Positions 41,363 through 50,356 of a DNA stretch of 57,278 bases are shown piece after piece. Under the pieces are notes generated by a model that saw only the letters and a program-made list of their open reading frames with translations, had not been told where the DNA came from and searched no databases. The stretch's first letter is position 1. The number at the start of each line of letters is the position of its first letter. The position numbers and the translations under genes are program-made. The stretch covers positions 1 through 57,278 of the forward strand of contig ONIN01000015.1 of the NCBI GenBank assembly GCA_900317905.1, in the 5' to 3' direction. Origin of the DNA: an uncultured Eubacteriales bacterium. Its GTDB lineage: Bacteria > Bacillota > Clostridia > Oscillospirales > Oscillospiraceae.

Positions 41363-42262
41363 TTACATGCTTCCATGGCTCATCCGATAGCTGAAGGACG
41401 AGGGGTGCTTCCCTGCCCAGAAGGCGTAGAGCAGGATGGCGAGATTGCAGGTGTATGCGAAGATCTTCTCCCCGTACCGATCCGTGACCTTCCCTGCCGT
41501 CAGTCGGGTCAGGAGCAGCACCGCCGCCATGATGGTGAAGAACACGCCGCCGCTTGGAAGCCCCTGCTCGGCGGCAAACTTGGCAGTGAAGTTTTCCAGC
41601 GCGCCGTAGGTGAACATGAACACCAGTGCGACCACCGAGGCCGGAATTGCGTCTTTATCTAAGAGGCCCTTGAAGGAAATGGGTTTCTTCTGCTGCGGAA
41701 CCGGGGCGGTTTTCAGGAAGCATAACAGGATCAGCGACAGCACGATCACCCCCGCCGCCACGAGAAACAGCGTGGAAAAGCCGTACCGCTCCATCAAACT
41801 CAGACCCAGCGCCGGCGCACAGGCGGTGGCCAGCGCGGTGGCGAGACCGAACATGCCCATGCCCTCGGCGAACCGGGGCTTCGGGATCAGGTCGGAAGCG
41901 ATGGTGGCGGTGCTGGTGTTGGAAAAGGCCAGGGACGCACCGTGCACCATTCTGAACAAAAAGGACAGATACAAGACCCCCACCAGCAGATAGCCGATCG
42001 GCATGAGCCCCATGCCGATGAGTCCCAGGATCAGGATGCCCTTGCGTTTGCCGCTGTCCAGCATCCAGCCGATCACCGGACGGAACACCACCGCCACGAT
42101 GGAAAACAGCGCCGCCGCCAGACCCGCCTGGGCCTCGCTGCCGCCGAGATGCTCCACATAGAACGGGAACGTGGACAGCACCATCAGGTGGTTTAGAAAC
42201 ACCAGAAAGTTGATCACGATGATCAGCACCAGATCCTTGCTCCAAAGCTTTGTTTTCTCCAT
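41363..42262 (-). CDS. MFS transporter, C-terminally shortened
   Basis: A 299-residue major facilitator family protein with GGSEAQAGLAAALFSIVAVV, the loop RPVIGWMLDSGKRKG between helices 2 and 3, and AFSNTSTATIASDLIP. Full MFS proteins have 12 helices and about 390 residues. Here the frame ends after about nine helices with an odd tail, GKHPSSFSYRMSHGSM, and then the terminator. The last helices appear to be missing, so this may be a decayed gene or a deletion product. The ATG at 42262 follows GGAGGTCATT; an upstream extension to 42313 is not needed. Confidence 0.8.
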   Translation of the reverse strand: MEKTKLWSKDLVLIIVINFLVFLNHLMVLSTFPFYVEHLGGSEAQAGLAAALFSIVAVVFRPVIGWMLDSGKRKGILILGLIGMGLMPIGYLLVGVLYLSFLFRMVHGASLAFSNTSTATIASDLIPKPRFAEGMGMFGLATALATACAPALGLSLMERYGFSTLFLVAAGVIVLSLILLCFLKTAPVPQQKKPISFKGLLDKDAIPASVVALVFMFTYGALENFTAKFAAEQGLPSGGVFFTIMAAVLLLTRLTAGKVTDRYGEKIFAYTCNLAILLYAFWAGKHPSSFSYRMSHGSM

Positions 42263-42437
42263 AATGACCTCCAAAAACGCAAAAAATGCATAAATCCGAT
42301 CGTTCAAAAACAACCGGACTTACGCATTCGCAGCACATTGTGGGGGTATTTTAGCACGAAAAATGACGGCCTGTCAATCGGAAAAACTTCATAAAAACTT
42401 CATGGCTTTTTCTATGGCGTTTTGATGCAAAACGTGG

Positions 42438-42443
42438 TATAAT
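42438..42443 (+). promoter_or_regulatory. Extended -10 promoter of the efflux operon
   Basis: TGGTATAAT (TATAAT at 42438-42443 with TGN), 31 bases before the ATG of the first adaptor; the -35 is weak. Confidence 0.5.
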
Positions 42444-42474
42444 GGATTCACTAAGCGCAAAGGATGGGAAGAAA

Positions 42475-43779
42475 ATGGAATTTCTGAAAACGCACAAACG
42501 CCCGGTCATCATCGCCGCCGTCGCGGTGGCCCTGATCGCTGTGGCGCTGTTTTTTCTGCTCCGCAGCGGCGGCAGCAGCGCCAACGCGGTCTACGTCCAG
42601 TCGGTCAGAGAGATCACCGGCGGCGGACTGACCCTGGTGGAGCGGTTCAGCGGTGTGGCGGAGTCGCAGAAGACCGAGAAGATCGCCGCCGACAGCACCA
42701 AAACCGTCAAGGAGATCCACGTGCAGTCCGGCGACACCGTGAAGAAGGGCGACAAGCTCTTCAGCTACGACACCGAGCTCATCAGTCTGGACGTGCAGCA
42801 GGCGCAGCTGGAGATTGAATCCCTCCAGAGCAGCGTCGCCACCGCAAACAACCAGATCAGCCAGTATCAGCGGGAGCGGCAGAACGTCTCCGGCTCCGAG
42901 CGTCTGGCCTATGACGCCCAGATCCAGCAGCTCCAGGCGGAGATCAACTCCAACAACTACGAAATCAAGACCAAGCAGGCGGCCCTGGAGCGCCTGAAAA
43001 ACAGTCTCACCAACGCAGACGTCCTCGCTCCCTTCGACGGGGTGGTGGACCAGGTGGGCACCGTGGAGGCGCCCATCGACGGTGAGAACACCATGGTCAC
43101 CCTCCGCAACGGCGGCGAGCTGCGCATCAAGGGCAGCGTCAGCGAGCAGAACGTAGCCCTGCTCAGCCAGGGGCAGCTGGTCATCGTCCGCTCCCGCGTG
43201 GATCCCACCATCAGCTGGCCCGGCACCATCGACAGCATCGACACCGGTTCCGCCCAGAAGAGCGAGAACGAGGACTACTACGGCGGTGAGGGCGGCGGCA
43301 GCCGCGCCACCTACTACTCGTTTTATGTAAACCTCGACGGCGGCACCGACGGCGTCATCATGGGCCAGCACGTGACCATCGAGCCGGACTACGGCCAGAC
43401 CGAGGTCCGCGACGGCCTCTGGCTCAACGCCGGGTATCTGACCATCAACGAGGACGGCAGCGCCTTCGTCTGGGCGGACAACGGCCGCGGCAAGCTGGAA
43501 AAGCGCAGCGTGACCCTGGGCGACTATGACGAGGACTTCGACGAGTATGAGATCCTGGACGGCCTCACTCAGGACGATCTGATTGCCTGGCCCGACGAGA
43601 CCTGCGCCGCCGGACTGCCCACCACCACGGAGCTGGTCTTTGACGACGAGGAGTTCAAGGAGGACTTCGGTTCCTTTGACGAGGAGTTCTATGAAGAGGA
43701 CTTCGAGGGCGAGTTCGAGGGCGAGTTTGAAGGCGAGCCCATGGAGGAGCCGATGGGCTCCATGGACGCGGAGGGCTGA
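42475..43779 (+). CDS. Membrane fusion (HlyD/RND-type) adaptor of the ABC exporter, first copy
   Basis: A 434-residue protein. An N-terminal TM anchor (IIAAVAVALIAVALFFLL) is followed by a biotinyl-lipoyl half (VQSGDTVKKGDKLFSYD), a coiled-coil hairpin (about 100-170, EIESLQSSVATANNQISQYQ), the second lipoyl half (DVLAPFDGVVDQVGTVEAPI) and beta-barrel domains. The last ~45 residues are a very acidic Phe/Glu/Gly tail with FEGEFEGEFEGE. It would link the permease to outside the membrane. The ATG at 42475 follows GGATGGGAAGAAA. It is the first gene of the four-gene operon. Confidence 0.87.
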   Translation: MEFLKTHKRPVIIAAVAVALIAVALFFLLRSGGSSANAVYVQSVREITGGGLTLVERFSGVAESQKTEKIAADSTKTVKEIHVQSGDTVKKGDKLFSYDTELISLDVQQAQLEIESLQSSVATANNQISQYQRERQNVSGSERLAYDAQIQQLQAEINSNNYEIKTKQAALERLKNSLTNADVLAPFDGVVDQVGTVEAPIDGENTMVTLRNGGELRIKGSVSEQNVALLSQGQLVIVRSRVDPTISWPGTIDSIDTGSAQKSENEDYYGGEGGGSRATYYSFYVNLDGGTDGVIMGQHVTIEPDYGQTEVRDGLWLNAGYLTINEDGSAFVWADNGRGKLEKRSVTLGDYDEDFDEYEILDGLTQDDLIAWPDETCAAGLPTTTELVFDDEEFKEDFGSFDEEFYEEDFEGEFEGEFEGEPMEEPMGSMDAEG

Positions 43780-43781
43780 GC

Positions 43782-44474
43782 ATGGCGGAAGTGCTGATTG
43801 ATCTGCGTCACATCTATAAGACGTACGATCCCGACGGCAAGGCGCCCGTGCCGGTTTTGAACGACGTCAGTCTCCAGGTGGAGACGGGCGAGTATGTGGC
43901 CATCATGGGCCCCTCCGGTTCGGGAAAGTCCACGCTGATGAACATCATCGGCTGTCTGGATCTGCCCACCGCGGGCGAGTTTTACATGGGAAACGAAAAC
44001 GTTCTGGAGAAGAATGAGAACGATCTCAGCGATCTCAGAAACCGGATGATCGGCTTCGTGTTCCAGAACTTCAACCTGCTGCCCAGAGAGACGGCACTGG
44101 AGAACGTGGCCCTGCCGCTGCTCTACGCCGGCATGGGCAGAAAAGAGCGTCTGGAAAAGGCCAGAACCGCTCTGGACGCCGTGGGACTCAGCGACCGGGC
44201 GGAGTTTCTCCCCACCCAGCTCTCCGGCGGCCAGAAGCAGCGCGTCGCCATCGCGAGAGCCATGATCAACCACCCCAGCATTCTCCTGGCCGACGAGCCC
44301 ACCGGCGCTCTGGACTCCGCCAGCGGACGGCAGGTGATGGAGCTCTTCCGGGAGCTGAACAACCAGGGGGTCACCGTGGTGATGATCACCCACGCCCCGG
44401 AGATCGCGGAAAACGCCGACCGCACCATCCGGATCCTGGACGGCCGCATCGCGGAAGGAGGCGCTGAAGCATGA
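43782..44474 (+). CDS. ABC transporter ATP-binding protein (MacB/LolD type)
   Basis: A 230-residue ATPase: Walker [10 protein letters not shown] near residue 45, Q-loop FVFQNFNLLPRETALENV, signature [14 protein letters not shown], Walker B ILLADEPTGALD and the H-loop VVMITHAPEIA. The sequence after Walker A (LMNIIGCLD) is typical of the MacB/LolD/FtsE branch that pairs with FtsX-like permeases. It starts two bases after the first adaptor and overlaps the second adaptor by ATGA. Confidence 0.96.
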   Translation: MAEVLIDLRHIYKTYDPDGKAPVPVLNDVSLQVETGEYVAIMGPSGSGKSTLMNIIGCLDLPTAGEFYMGNENVLEKNENDLSDLRNRMIGFVFQNFNLLPRETALENVALPLLYAGMGRKERLEKARTALDAVGLSDRAEFLPTQLSGGQKQRVAIARAMINHPSILLADEPTGALDSASGRQVMELFRELNNQGVTVVMITHAPEIAENADRTIRILDGRIAEGGAEA

Positions 44475-46018
44475 ACAAGAAACGCATCCGCGTCATCCTC
44501 ATCGCGGCAGTCATCCTGGCGGCCCTGATCGCCGGCATCGTGCTGATCGCGCGGCACGTCCGCAGCCAGACCGTCAACGTCTACGCCGTCTCCGACGTGG
44601 CCGAGGGCTGGATGGGCAACAACGACGAGCTCTACGCCACCATCACCGAGGGCAGCGCCGAGACCATCCCTCTGGACGAGGGCATGGTGGAGTCCTTCTC
44701 TGTGAAGAAGGGCGACACCGTGAAGAAGGGCGACCTGCTCTTAAAATACGACACCTCCAGCTACCAGCTGACCCTCAGCAGCGATCAGGCCAGCATCGCC
44801 ATGCTGCAAAGCCAGATCCAGCAGGCGCAGCAGGACATCAACACCTATCGGAACATGACCCCGGCGGAGCAGGCGCCCCAGCCCGCGACGCCCACGCCGA
44901 AAGCCGCGCCGCAGGTTTACGCGATGATCAAGACCGACACCAAGCCCAGCGGAACCGAGGGCGGCGTGAATTATTATAACTGCACCGAAAGCACCGTGGT
45001 GCGCCACGAGTACATCCTCACCCTGCGGGACAGCGGCGAGACCGTCCGCTTCCGGGTCTTTGACGGGAAGGCGCTGATGGGCGTCTGGACGGTCAGCGGC
45101 AAGTATCTGCAGACCGCCTACCGGAACGAGTGGACGCCCACCGACTGGACCCTCAGCGACGGCGTGGAGCTCTCCGGCGACGGCACCGTTACCGTGGACT
45201 TTACCCAGACCCACTACGGCAGCTTCGAGAGCCTGGTGCCCACCGAGGACGAGGAAGAATGGTTCGATCCCGACCCCGGCGAGTACTACACCGCCGCCGA
45301 GATCGCCGAGATGATCCGGGACAAGAATCAGGACATCTCCGACTATCAGCGGCAGCTGAAGCAGGCCCAGCTGAAGTATCAGCGGGACCAGCTCACCGGC
45401 CAGAGCGGCGAGGTCCGCGCCAAGTCTGACGGCGTGGTCACCTATGTGGCCGATCCCCACAATATCTCGGTGGGCGAGCCGCTGGTGAAGATCCAGGGCA
45501 GCGCCCGGGCCACCGTCAGCGTCTATGTGGATGAGCTTTCCAGAGACGTTTTGAAGCCCGGCGACGTGGTGAACGTCTACGCCTACGAGAGCGGCAGCAA
45601 CTTTACCGCCACGGTGGATTCCATCGGTGACAAGCCCACCGACGAGTATTCCTCCTGGGGCTCCAACAGCTCCTATTACGCCGTCACCTGCATCGCCGAC
45701 GACCCGGATGTGGAGGTCAGAGCCTGGGAGGGCTGCTCCGTCACCCTGGACAGCGCCGGCGAGAGCGGCAGCGGCCTTTATCTCCCCATGTATTTCGTCC
45801 GTGAGGACAGCGGCGGCAGCTACGTGCTCTGCCAGGGAGAAAACGGCAAACTGGAGCAGCGCTACATCTCCACCGGCGCCATCCTCTGGGGCAGCATGGT
45901 GGAGGTCCGCGGCGGCCTCGACTATGAGGATTTCGTGGCCTTCCCCTACGGCCGCGGCGTCCAGGCCGGCAACCCCACCAAGGTGGCCGAGCTGGATGAG
46001 CTCTACAATTACTATTAA
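44471..46018 (+). CDS. Membrane fusion adaptor of the ABC exporter, second copy with large insert
   Basis: A 515-residue protein with an N-terminal TM anchor and a lipoyl half (DEGMVESFSVKKGDTVKKGD). The first coiled-coil helix (SDQASIAMLQSQIQQAQQDI) is followed by an insert of about 135 residues (about 135-270) containing HEYILTLRDSGETVRFRVFD and YLQTAYRNEWTPTDW. The second helix (IRDKNQDISDYQRQLKQAQL) and second lipoyl half (VRAKSDGVVTYVADPHNISV) come next. The insert sits where the coiled-coil hairpin tip should be and is not a domain I recognise. It differs clearly from the first adaptor. Confidence 0.85.
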   Translation: MNKKRIRVILIAAVILAALIAGIVLIARHVRSQTVNVYAVSDVAEGWMGNNDELYATITEGSAETIPLDEGMVESFSVKKGDTVKKGDLLLKYDTSSYQLTLSSDQASIAMLQSQIQQAQQDINTYRNMTPAEQAPQPATPTPKAAPQVYAMIKTDTKPSGTEGGVNYYNCTESTVVRHEYILTLRDSGETVRFRVFDGKALMGVWTVSGKYLQTAYRNEWTPTDWTLSDGVELSGDGTVTVDFTQTHYGSFESLVPTEDEEEWFDPDPGEYYTAAEIAEMIRDKNQDISDYQRQLKQAQLKYQRDQLTGQSGEVRAKSDGVVTYVADPHNISVGEPLVKIQGSARATVSVYVDELSRDVLKPGDVVNVYAYESGSNFTATVDSIGDKPTDEYSSWGSNSSYYAVTCIADDPDVEVRAWEGCSVTLDSAGESGSGLYLPMYFVREDSGGSYVLCQGENGKLEQRYISTGAILWGSMVEVRGGLDYEDFVAFPYGRGVQAGNPTKVAELDELYNYY

Positions 46019-46030
46019 GGAGGGACAACG

Positions 46031-47293
46031 ATGTTAGAGAATATACGCCTGTCCTTCCGCGGCATCTGGAGCCACAAGATGCGCTCGTTTTTGACCATGC
46101 TGGGCATCATCATCGGCATCGCCGCCATCATCGTCATCGTGTCCACCATCCAGGGCACCAACGAGCAGATCAAGCAGAATCTGGTGGGCTCCGGCACCAA
46201 CACCGTGAACGTGACCCTCTATCAGGACGGCTGGAACTACGAGTTCGACTATAACCCCGTGCCGGACATCCAGCCCTTCAATGACAGCCTGAGAGAGGAG
46301 CTGGCCGAGATCGACGACGTGGAGGGCATCGCCTACATCCACAAGCGGGACTACACGGATCAGATGTTCTATCTGAAGACCGATCTCAGCAGCAACTCCC
46401 TCTACGGCGTCAGCGCGGACTATTTCAGCGTAGCCGGCTACCAGATCATCCGCGGCAGAGGCTTCTCTGAGCGGGAGCTCACGGAGCCCGGCGCCAGAGT
46501 CTGCGTCATCGACAAGACCGTCCGCGCCACGGCCTTCGGCGGCGAGGAGCCGGTGGGCAAGGCCATCGAGATCAAGGGCGTGCCCTTCACCGTGGTGGGC
46601 GTGGCCCAGTCCAGACAGACCTTCGAGCCCACCATCAACTCCCTGGAGGACTGGTACATGTACTCCGGCGACAACACCGGCAAGGTGTTCGTGCCCGACT
46701 CCGCATGGCCGCTGCTCTTCGGCTTTGACGAGCCGGAGACCGTGGTGCTCAGAGCGTCCAGCACCGACGCCATGACCTCCGTTGGCAGAGAGGCGGCGAA
46801 GCTGATCAATAACACATTGAATCTGGACACCACCGACTCCGCCGCGCTGCAGTACAAGAGCGCCGACCTGCTGGATCAGGCCGCCGACCTGCAGCAGCTT
46901 TCGAACTCCACTAACATCATGCTCATCGCCATCGCCTCCATCTCCCTGCTGGTGGGCGGCATCGGCGTCATGAACATCATGCTGGTGTCGGTCACCGAGA
47001 GAACCAGAGAGATCGGCCTCAAGAAGGCACTGGGCGCGAGACGCAAGCAGATCCTGGGCCAGTTCCTCACCGAGGCGGCGGTGCTGTCGCTCCTGGGCGG
47101 ACTGCTGGGCATCATCGTGGGCATCATCCTGGCGAGAGTGATCTCCTACGTCATGCAAATCCCCGTGGCCATCAGCGTCCCGGCCATCGTCATCGCCATC
47201 GTGTTCTCCACCCTGGTGGGTGTGATCTTCGGCCTGCTCCCCAGTGTCCGGGCCTCGAAGCTGAACCCCATCGACGCGCTGCGATACGAATAA
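46031..47293 (+). CDS. MacB-like ABC transporter permease (FtsX domain)
   Basis: A 420-residue permease with the MacB layout. TM1 (SFLTMLGIIIGIAAIIVIVS) is followed by an extracytoplasmic domain of about 230 residues (VSADYFSVAGYQIIRGRGFS) and three C-terminal TM helices beginning SISLLVGGIGVMNIMLVSV and TREIGLKKALGARRKQILGQ. It exports peptides, lipids or drugs with the upstream ATPase; the substrate cannot be told. The ATG follows AAGGAGGGACAACG. Confidence 0.94.
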   Translation: MLENIRLSFRGIWSHKMRSFLTMLGIIIGIAAIIVIVSTIQGTNEQIKQNLVGSGTNTVNVTLYQDGWNYEFDYNPVPDIQPFNDSLREELAEIDDVEGIAYIHKRDYTDQMFYLKTDLSSNSLYGVSADYFSVAGYQIIRGRGFSERELTEPGARVCVIDKTVRATAFGGEEPVGKAIEIKGVPFTVVGVAQSRQTFEPTINSLEDWYMYSGDNTGKVFVPDSAWPLLFGFDEPETVVLRASSTDAMTSVGREAAKLINNTLNLDTTDSAALQYKSADLLDQAADLQQLSNSTNIMLIAIASISLLVGGIGVMNIMLVSVTERTREIGLKKALGARRKQILGQFLTEAAVLSLLGGLLGIIVGIILARVISYVMQIPVAISVPAIVIAIVFSTLVGVIFGLLPSVRASKLNPIDALRYE

Positions 47294-47301
47294 AACAGCA
47301 A

Positions 47302-47333
47302 CTCCCCCGGTGCAGACCGGGGGAGATTTTTTA
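47302..47333 (+). terminator. Efflux operon terminator
   Basis: CTCCCCCGGT/ACCGGGGGAG stem with a short loop, then TTTTTT. Confidence 0.9.
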
Positions 47334-47349
47334 TGGAATGAGACTTCAA

Positions 47350-47470
47350 ATTCCAGTTTATCGGGGCGTAAGATTTTGCAGAATGCCGGATAGAACTTGG
47401 CTCCCTTGCGTAAAGGGAGCCCATTCTATTTCAGTCTGCTGCAAAATCCAACAGCTCGTTAAACTCCAAT
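47350..47470. repeat. Palindromic intergenic element, copy D (GGCTCCCTT core, reversed)
   Basis: 121 bases, in the opposite orientation to A and B: the left end is ATTCCAGTTTATCGGGG and the right end is the complement of ATTGGAGTTTAACGAG. The core is GGCTCCCTT/AAGGGAGCC. It lies between convergent operon ends. Confidence 0.8.
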
Positions 47471-47475
47471 TTGAA

Positions 47476-47517
47476 ATCAAAAAAACAGCGCGATGCGAAA
47501 TCTGCATCGCGCTGTTT
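47476..47517 (-). terminator. CotH gene terminator
   Basis: AAACAGCGCGATGC and its exact complement around a seven-base loop, with TTTTTT following on the minus strand. Confidence 0.85.
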
Positions 47518-47534
47518 GGATCAGAATTACAGAA

Positions 47535-50078
47535 TTACTGAAGGAAGCCTCGGGTCAGGAAGCTTGCGGGGTCGCCGCCGTCCAAGGAGACGCCCAGTCT
47601 GCCGCCGGTGCTGGTGAGGTAGGCAGTCTGGATGAAGCCGAGACCCAGCTTTTTGCCCAAGAGCGTGTAGGTCACCTTGGTGTCGGCGGAGAACACCCCG
47701 TCGTCATAGCTCCAGACGAAGGGCGTGTCGGTATAGACCAAGCTCCGTCCGTCGGCCTTGGCGTACTTGCCGTCGGCGTTCTGGATGGTCCAGCCGTCAT
47801 CCTGTTTGGTGAAGGTGTAGGAACCCAGCTCTCTGCCGCCCAGCAGAACGATCAGATCGCCGTCCTGAAGCTCGGCAGCCTCTTCCACTTCCTGAACCTC
47901 CACATCCACCGCCACCGGCTCCAGAATGGACTGGGCGGAGGCCTTGGTCCAGCCGCCGTGGGTGGTGTAGATGTCCACGCCTGCGTTCTTCACCACGCAG
48001 CGGTAAGTGACGCCCTCGTAGTCGGCGTCCATGGGCAGCCGCAGGCTCTGGTTGGTCTCACCGTCGAGATCCGTCCAGGTCTTGCCGTTGGAGGAAATCT
48101 GCCACTGGTAGCTGTTTTCGGTGTTGCCCGCGGTCAGGGCCGCGCGGAGCACGATCTCCTCGCCGCTCTGGGCCTGGGCGATGCTGCCCTCCGGATATTC
48201 GGCGTAGAGGTGGTCAGAGAGCCACAGCACGCGCTTGGCGCAGAACTCCTTGAGGTTGTTTACATAATTCTGCCACGTGAGGGTGGGCTCATAGCGGAGC
48301 CGATAGGAACCGGTGCCCAGGAAGCTCATGGTGTTGGGGGCGACCAGGTAGTCGGCGCTGAGACTGTGGGTGCCCCAGAGCTCGTTGTTCATGTCGGCGG
48401 AGGCGCCCAGCACTTCGGCCTGCCGGTCAGTGTTGGCGGCCAGATCCTCGAAGGCCCACTTGTAGTCGTTGTAGACCTCGGCCACCCGCTTCATAAAGCT
48501 CTCATGCATGCCGAGACCCTGGAGGATGCTGTAGGGCTCCTTGGAGGCCACCAGGCCCACGCTGTCGTTGTACCAGCCCTCGGCGTTGAGCTGCTTGTGC
48601 TCGGTGACGCCGACGAAGAACTTGTGCAGGGTGCGGCCGAAGGCGATGTCGTAGTCCCAGGCGGGTCCGGCGATGAGCTTGTCATTTTCCGTCAGACCGT
48701 CCCGGTGCATGATGATGTTGCCGGAGTAGCAGTCGTAGGTCTTGGAGACCTCGAACATCAGGTACATCTTGGCCCAGGAGTCCAGATCGAAGTAGTTCTG
48801 GTATTCCTCGGAATCCCAGTCGAGGACAGAATTCCAGGCTTCGGTGAACCAGGCCTGGATGGTCTCCACGGTCTCGCCGGCGTCCGCGGCGTCGTCACCG
48901 ATATCCTCCACGTTCACCACATTGTGCTTGAAGGGCATCTCCTTGATGTTCGGGAACTCGAACTGCTCCGGGATGTCCTCGGGGATGTGGTCGTTTTCCA
49001 GAACGTAGCCCTCGTCGGGGGCGTTGTAATCCTTCTTCGGCGTGAGCAGGTAATTGCCCAGGAACTCGCCGTTCATCCAGACGTCCACAAACTCGCTCTG
49101 CAGACCGATGCCCAGGGTGTCGGCCAGATCCAGCGCCACCTTGTTTCGAAGCAGGGAGTTGTCCAGATAGTTGGCCAGCAGAGACCACTTCTTGGCCTTG
49201 ACGCCTTTGATCAGCTCCACCTTCTGCTTCTTGTCGTAGTCGTCTTTCTTATAGAAGGTGAGGTTGTAGGGCTTCTTGTCAAAGACCCAGGTGGAGTTGC
49301 CGCGGCCCTTCATGCTGAAGTAGGGGTAGTCCACACCGGCGTAGTTGACGCCGCCGTAGCAGCTGGTCTCGTGGTCGTCGTCCTTGTTCATGGCCTGGAT
49401 GGTGCCGAGGCTCTCGTCGATGTTCAGGAACATGGCGTTGACGCTTCTGGCGCCCTGAACGGTCTTGAGATTAATCAGGCGGATGACGTTCCCCTTCTGC
49501 ACCTTATAGGTGACGCTCTCCCCCACCGGGGCCAGCGGAGCTTCGCCGCTCTGGTAGGTCACATCATCCTTCGTGAGGGTCAGGCTCGGATCGTCCCAGC
49601 TGAGGGTGAGCGCCTCCGCCGCGGCCTTTCCGGGCAGATAAATCTTGCCGATGCCGCCCAGGACGAAGTCCACCAGCACGTCGCCGTCCAGACCCAGCTC
49701 GGGATCGGCAGCCACCAGCAGATCCACTTTGAAAACCGCCTTGAAGTCCCAGTCGTCCCCTTCCGGGATCTCCGGGGTCTCCTCAGCAGGCTCGGTCTCT
49801 TCTGCGCTCTGCGCATCTTCGGAAGCTTCCGCATCCTCCGCAGGCGCAGCCGCTTCTGCTGCCGCTTCCTCAACGGGTGCCACTTCTTCTGTCGGCTCCG
49901 CGTCGGGCGCGGCTTCCGTCTCCTCCGCTGCCTGATTATCCCCCTCGGGCAGAACGGTCTCAACGGCGGTCGTTTCCTCGGTCTCTGCCTCCACGGCCCC
50001 GGCGGAGAGGGTCATGCCGGAAAACAGCGTGACGATCATGCACAGGGTCAGCAGCAAGGAAATGCCTCGTTTGTTCAT
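47535..50078 (-). CDS. Secreted CotH-kinase family protein
   Basis: An 847-residue exported protein. A signal peptide (1-28) is followed by a long Glu/Ala/Pro-rich acidic region (about 30-105), a region of unclear fold (about 110-200), the CotH domain (about 200-570), and Ig-like and beta-rich C-terminal parts. CotH markers are SMKGRGNSTW, KPYNLTFYKK, SLLANYLDNSLLRNKVALDL, FVDVWMNGEFLGNYLL, YSGNIIMHRDG and GPAWDYDIAFG. CotH homologues are protein kinases of the spore coat; many extracellular copies in gut Clostridia have unknown targets. The C-terminus has no sortase or SLH anchor. Confidence 0.9.
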   Translation of the reverse strand: MNKRGISLLLTLCMIVTLFSGMTLSAGAVEAETEETTAVETVLPEGDNQAAEETEAAPDAEPTEEVAPVEEAAAEAAAPAEDAEASEDAQSAEETEPAEETPEIPEGDDWDFKAVFKVDLLVAADPELGLDGDVLVDFVLGGIGKIYLPGKAAAEALTLSWDDPSLTLTKDDVTYQSGEAPLAPVGESVTYKVQKGNVIRLINLKTVQGARSVNAMFLNIDESLGTIQAMNKDDDHETSCYGGVNYAGVDYPYFSMKGRGNSTWVFDKKPYNLTFYKKDDYDKKQKVELIKGVKAKKWSLLANYLDNSLLRNKVALDLADTLGIGLQSEFVDVWMNGEFLGNYLLTPKKDYNAPDEGYVLENDHIPEDIPEQFEFPNIKEMPFKHNVVNVEDIGDDAADAGETVETIQAWFTEAWNSVLDWDSEEYQNYFDLDSWAKMYLMFEVSKTYDCYSGNIIMHRDGLTENDKLIAGPAWDYDIAFGRTLHKFFVGVTEHKQLNAEGWYNDSVGLVASKEPYSILQGLGMHESFMKRVAEVYNDYKWAFEDLAANTDRQAEVLGASADMNNELWGTHSLSADYLVAPNTMSFLGTGSYRLRYEPTLTWQNYVNNLKEFCAKRVLWLSDHLYAEYPEGSIAQAQSGEEIVLRAALTAGNTENSYQWQISSNGKTWTDLDGETNQSLRLPMDADYEGVTYRCVVKNAGVDIYTTHGGWTKASAQSILEPVAVDVEVQEVEEAAELQDGDLIVLLGGRELGSYTFTKQDDGWTIQNADGKYAKADGRSLVYTDTPFVWSYDDGVFSADTKVTYTLLGKKLGLGFIQTAYLTSTGGRLGVSLDGGDPASFLTRGFLQ

Positions 50079-50124
50079 AATATCCCCCTTTTCCTATTCC
50101 TGATGGATCAGGAAAGATAGGATA

Positions 50125-50154
50125 ATTATATCATAGTTTCCCCGCCATCGTAAA
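50125..50154 (-). promoter_or_regulatory. CotH gene promoter
   Basis: On the minus strand, TTTACG (50149-50154), 18 bases, TATAAT (50125-50130). The rest of the 278-base divergent gap is AT-rich and carries the importer promoter region, with TGGTAATAT at 50302-50310. Confidence 0.55.
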
Positions 50155-50356
50155 GTTAACACGCTGTTGGTTTTGTCACAGCTTTCAACATTTTTTGCGT
50201 TTTTGTTGATTTGCTGCACAAAATTTATCGCTGAAAATTGTGAATATTTTGTAAACAATCGGTTTCGGTAAAAAAATGCTGGATTTTAGCGTGCTAATGT
50301 GGTAATATGGTGCACGGCTAATGAAGCAAACCAAAAATCTATGGAGGATTTACAAA

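Noticed and set aside
47493-50120. Long open frame (875 codons) antisense to the CotH gene
   Set aside because: The CotH protein has clear family motifs. The antisense product is low-complexity and rich in Val, Gly, Leu and His, with no ribosome site at its start.
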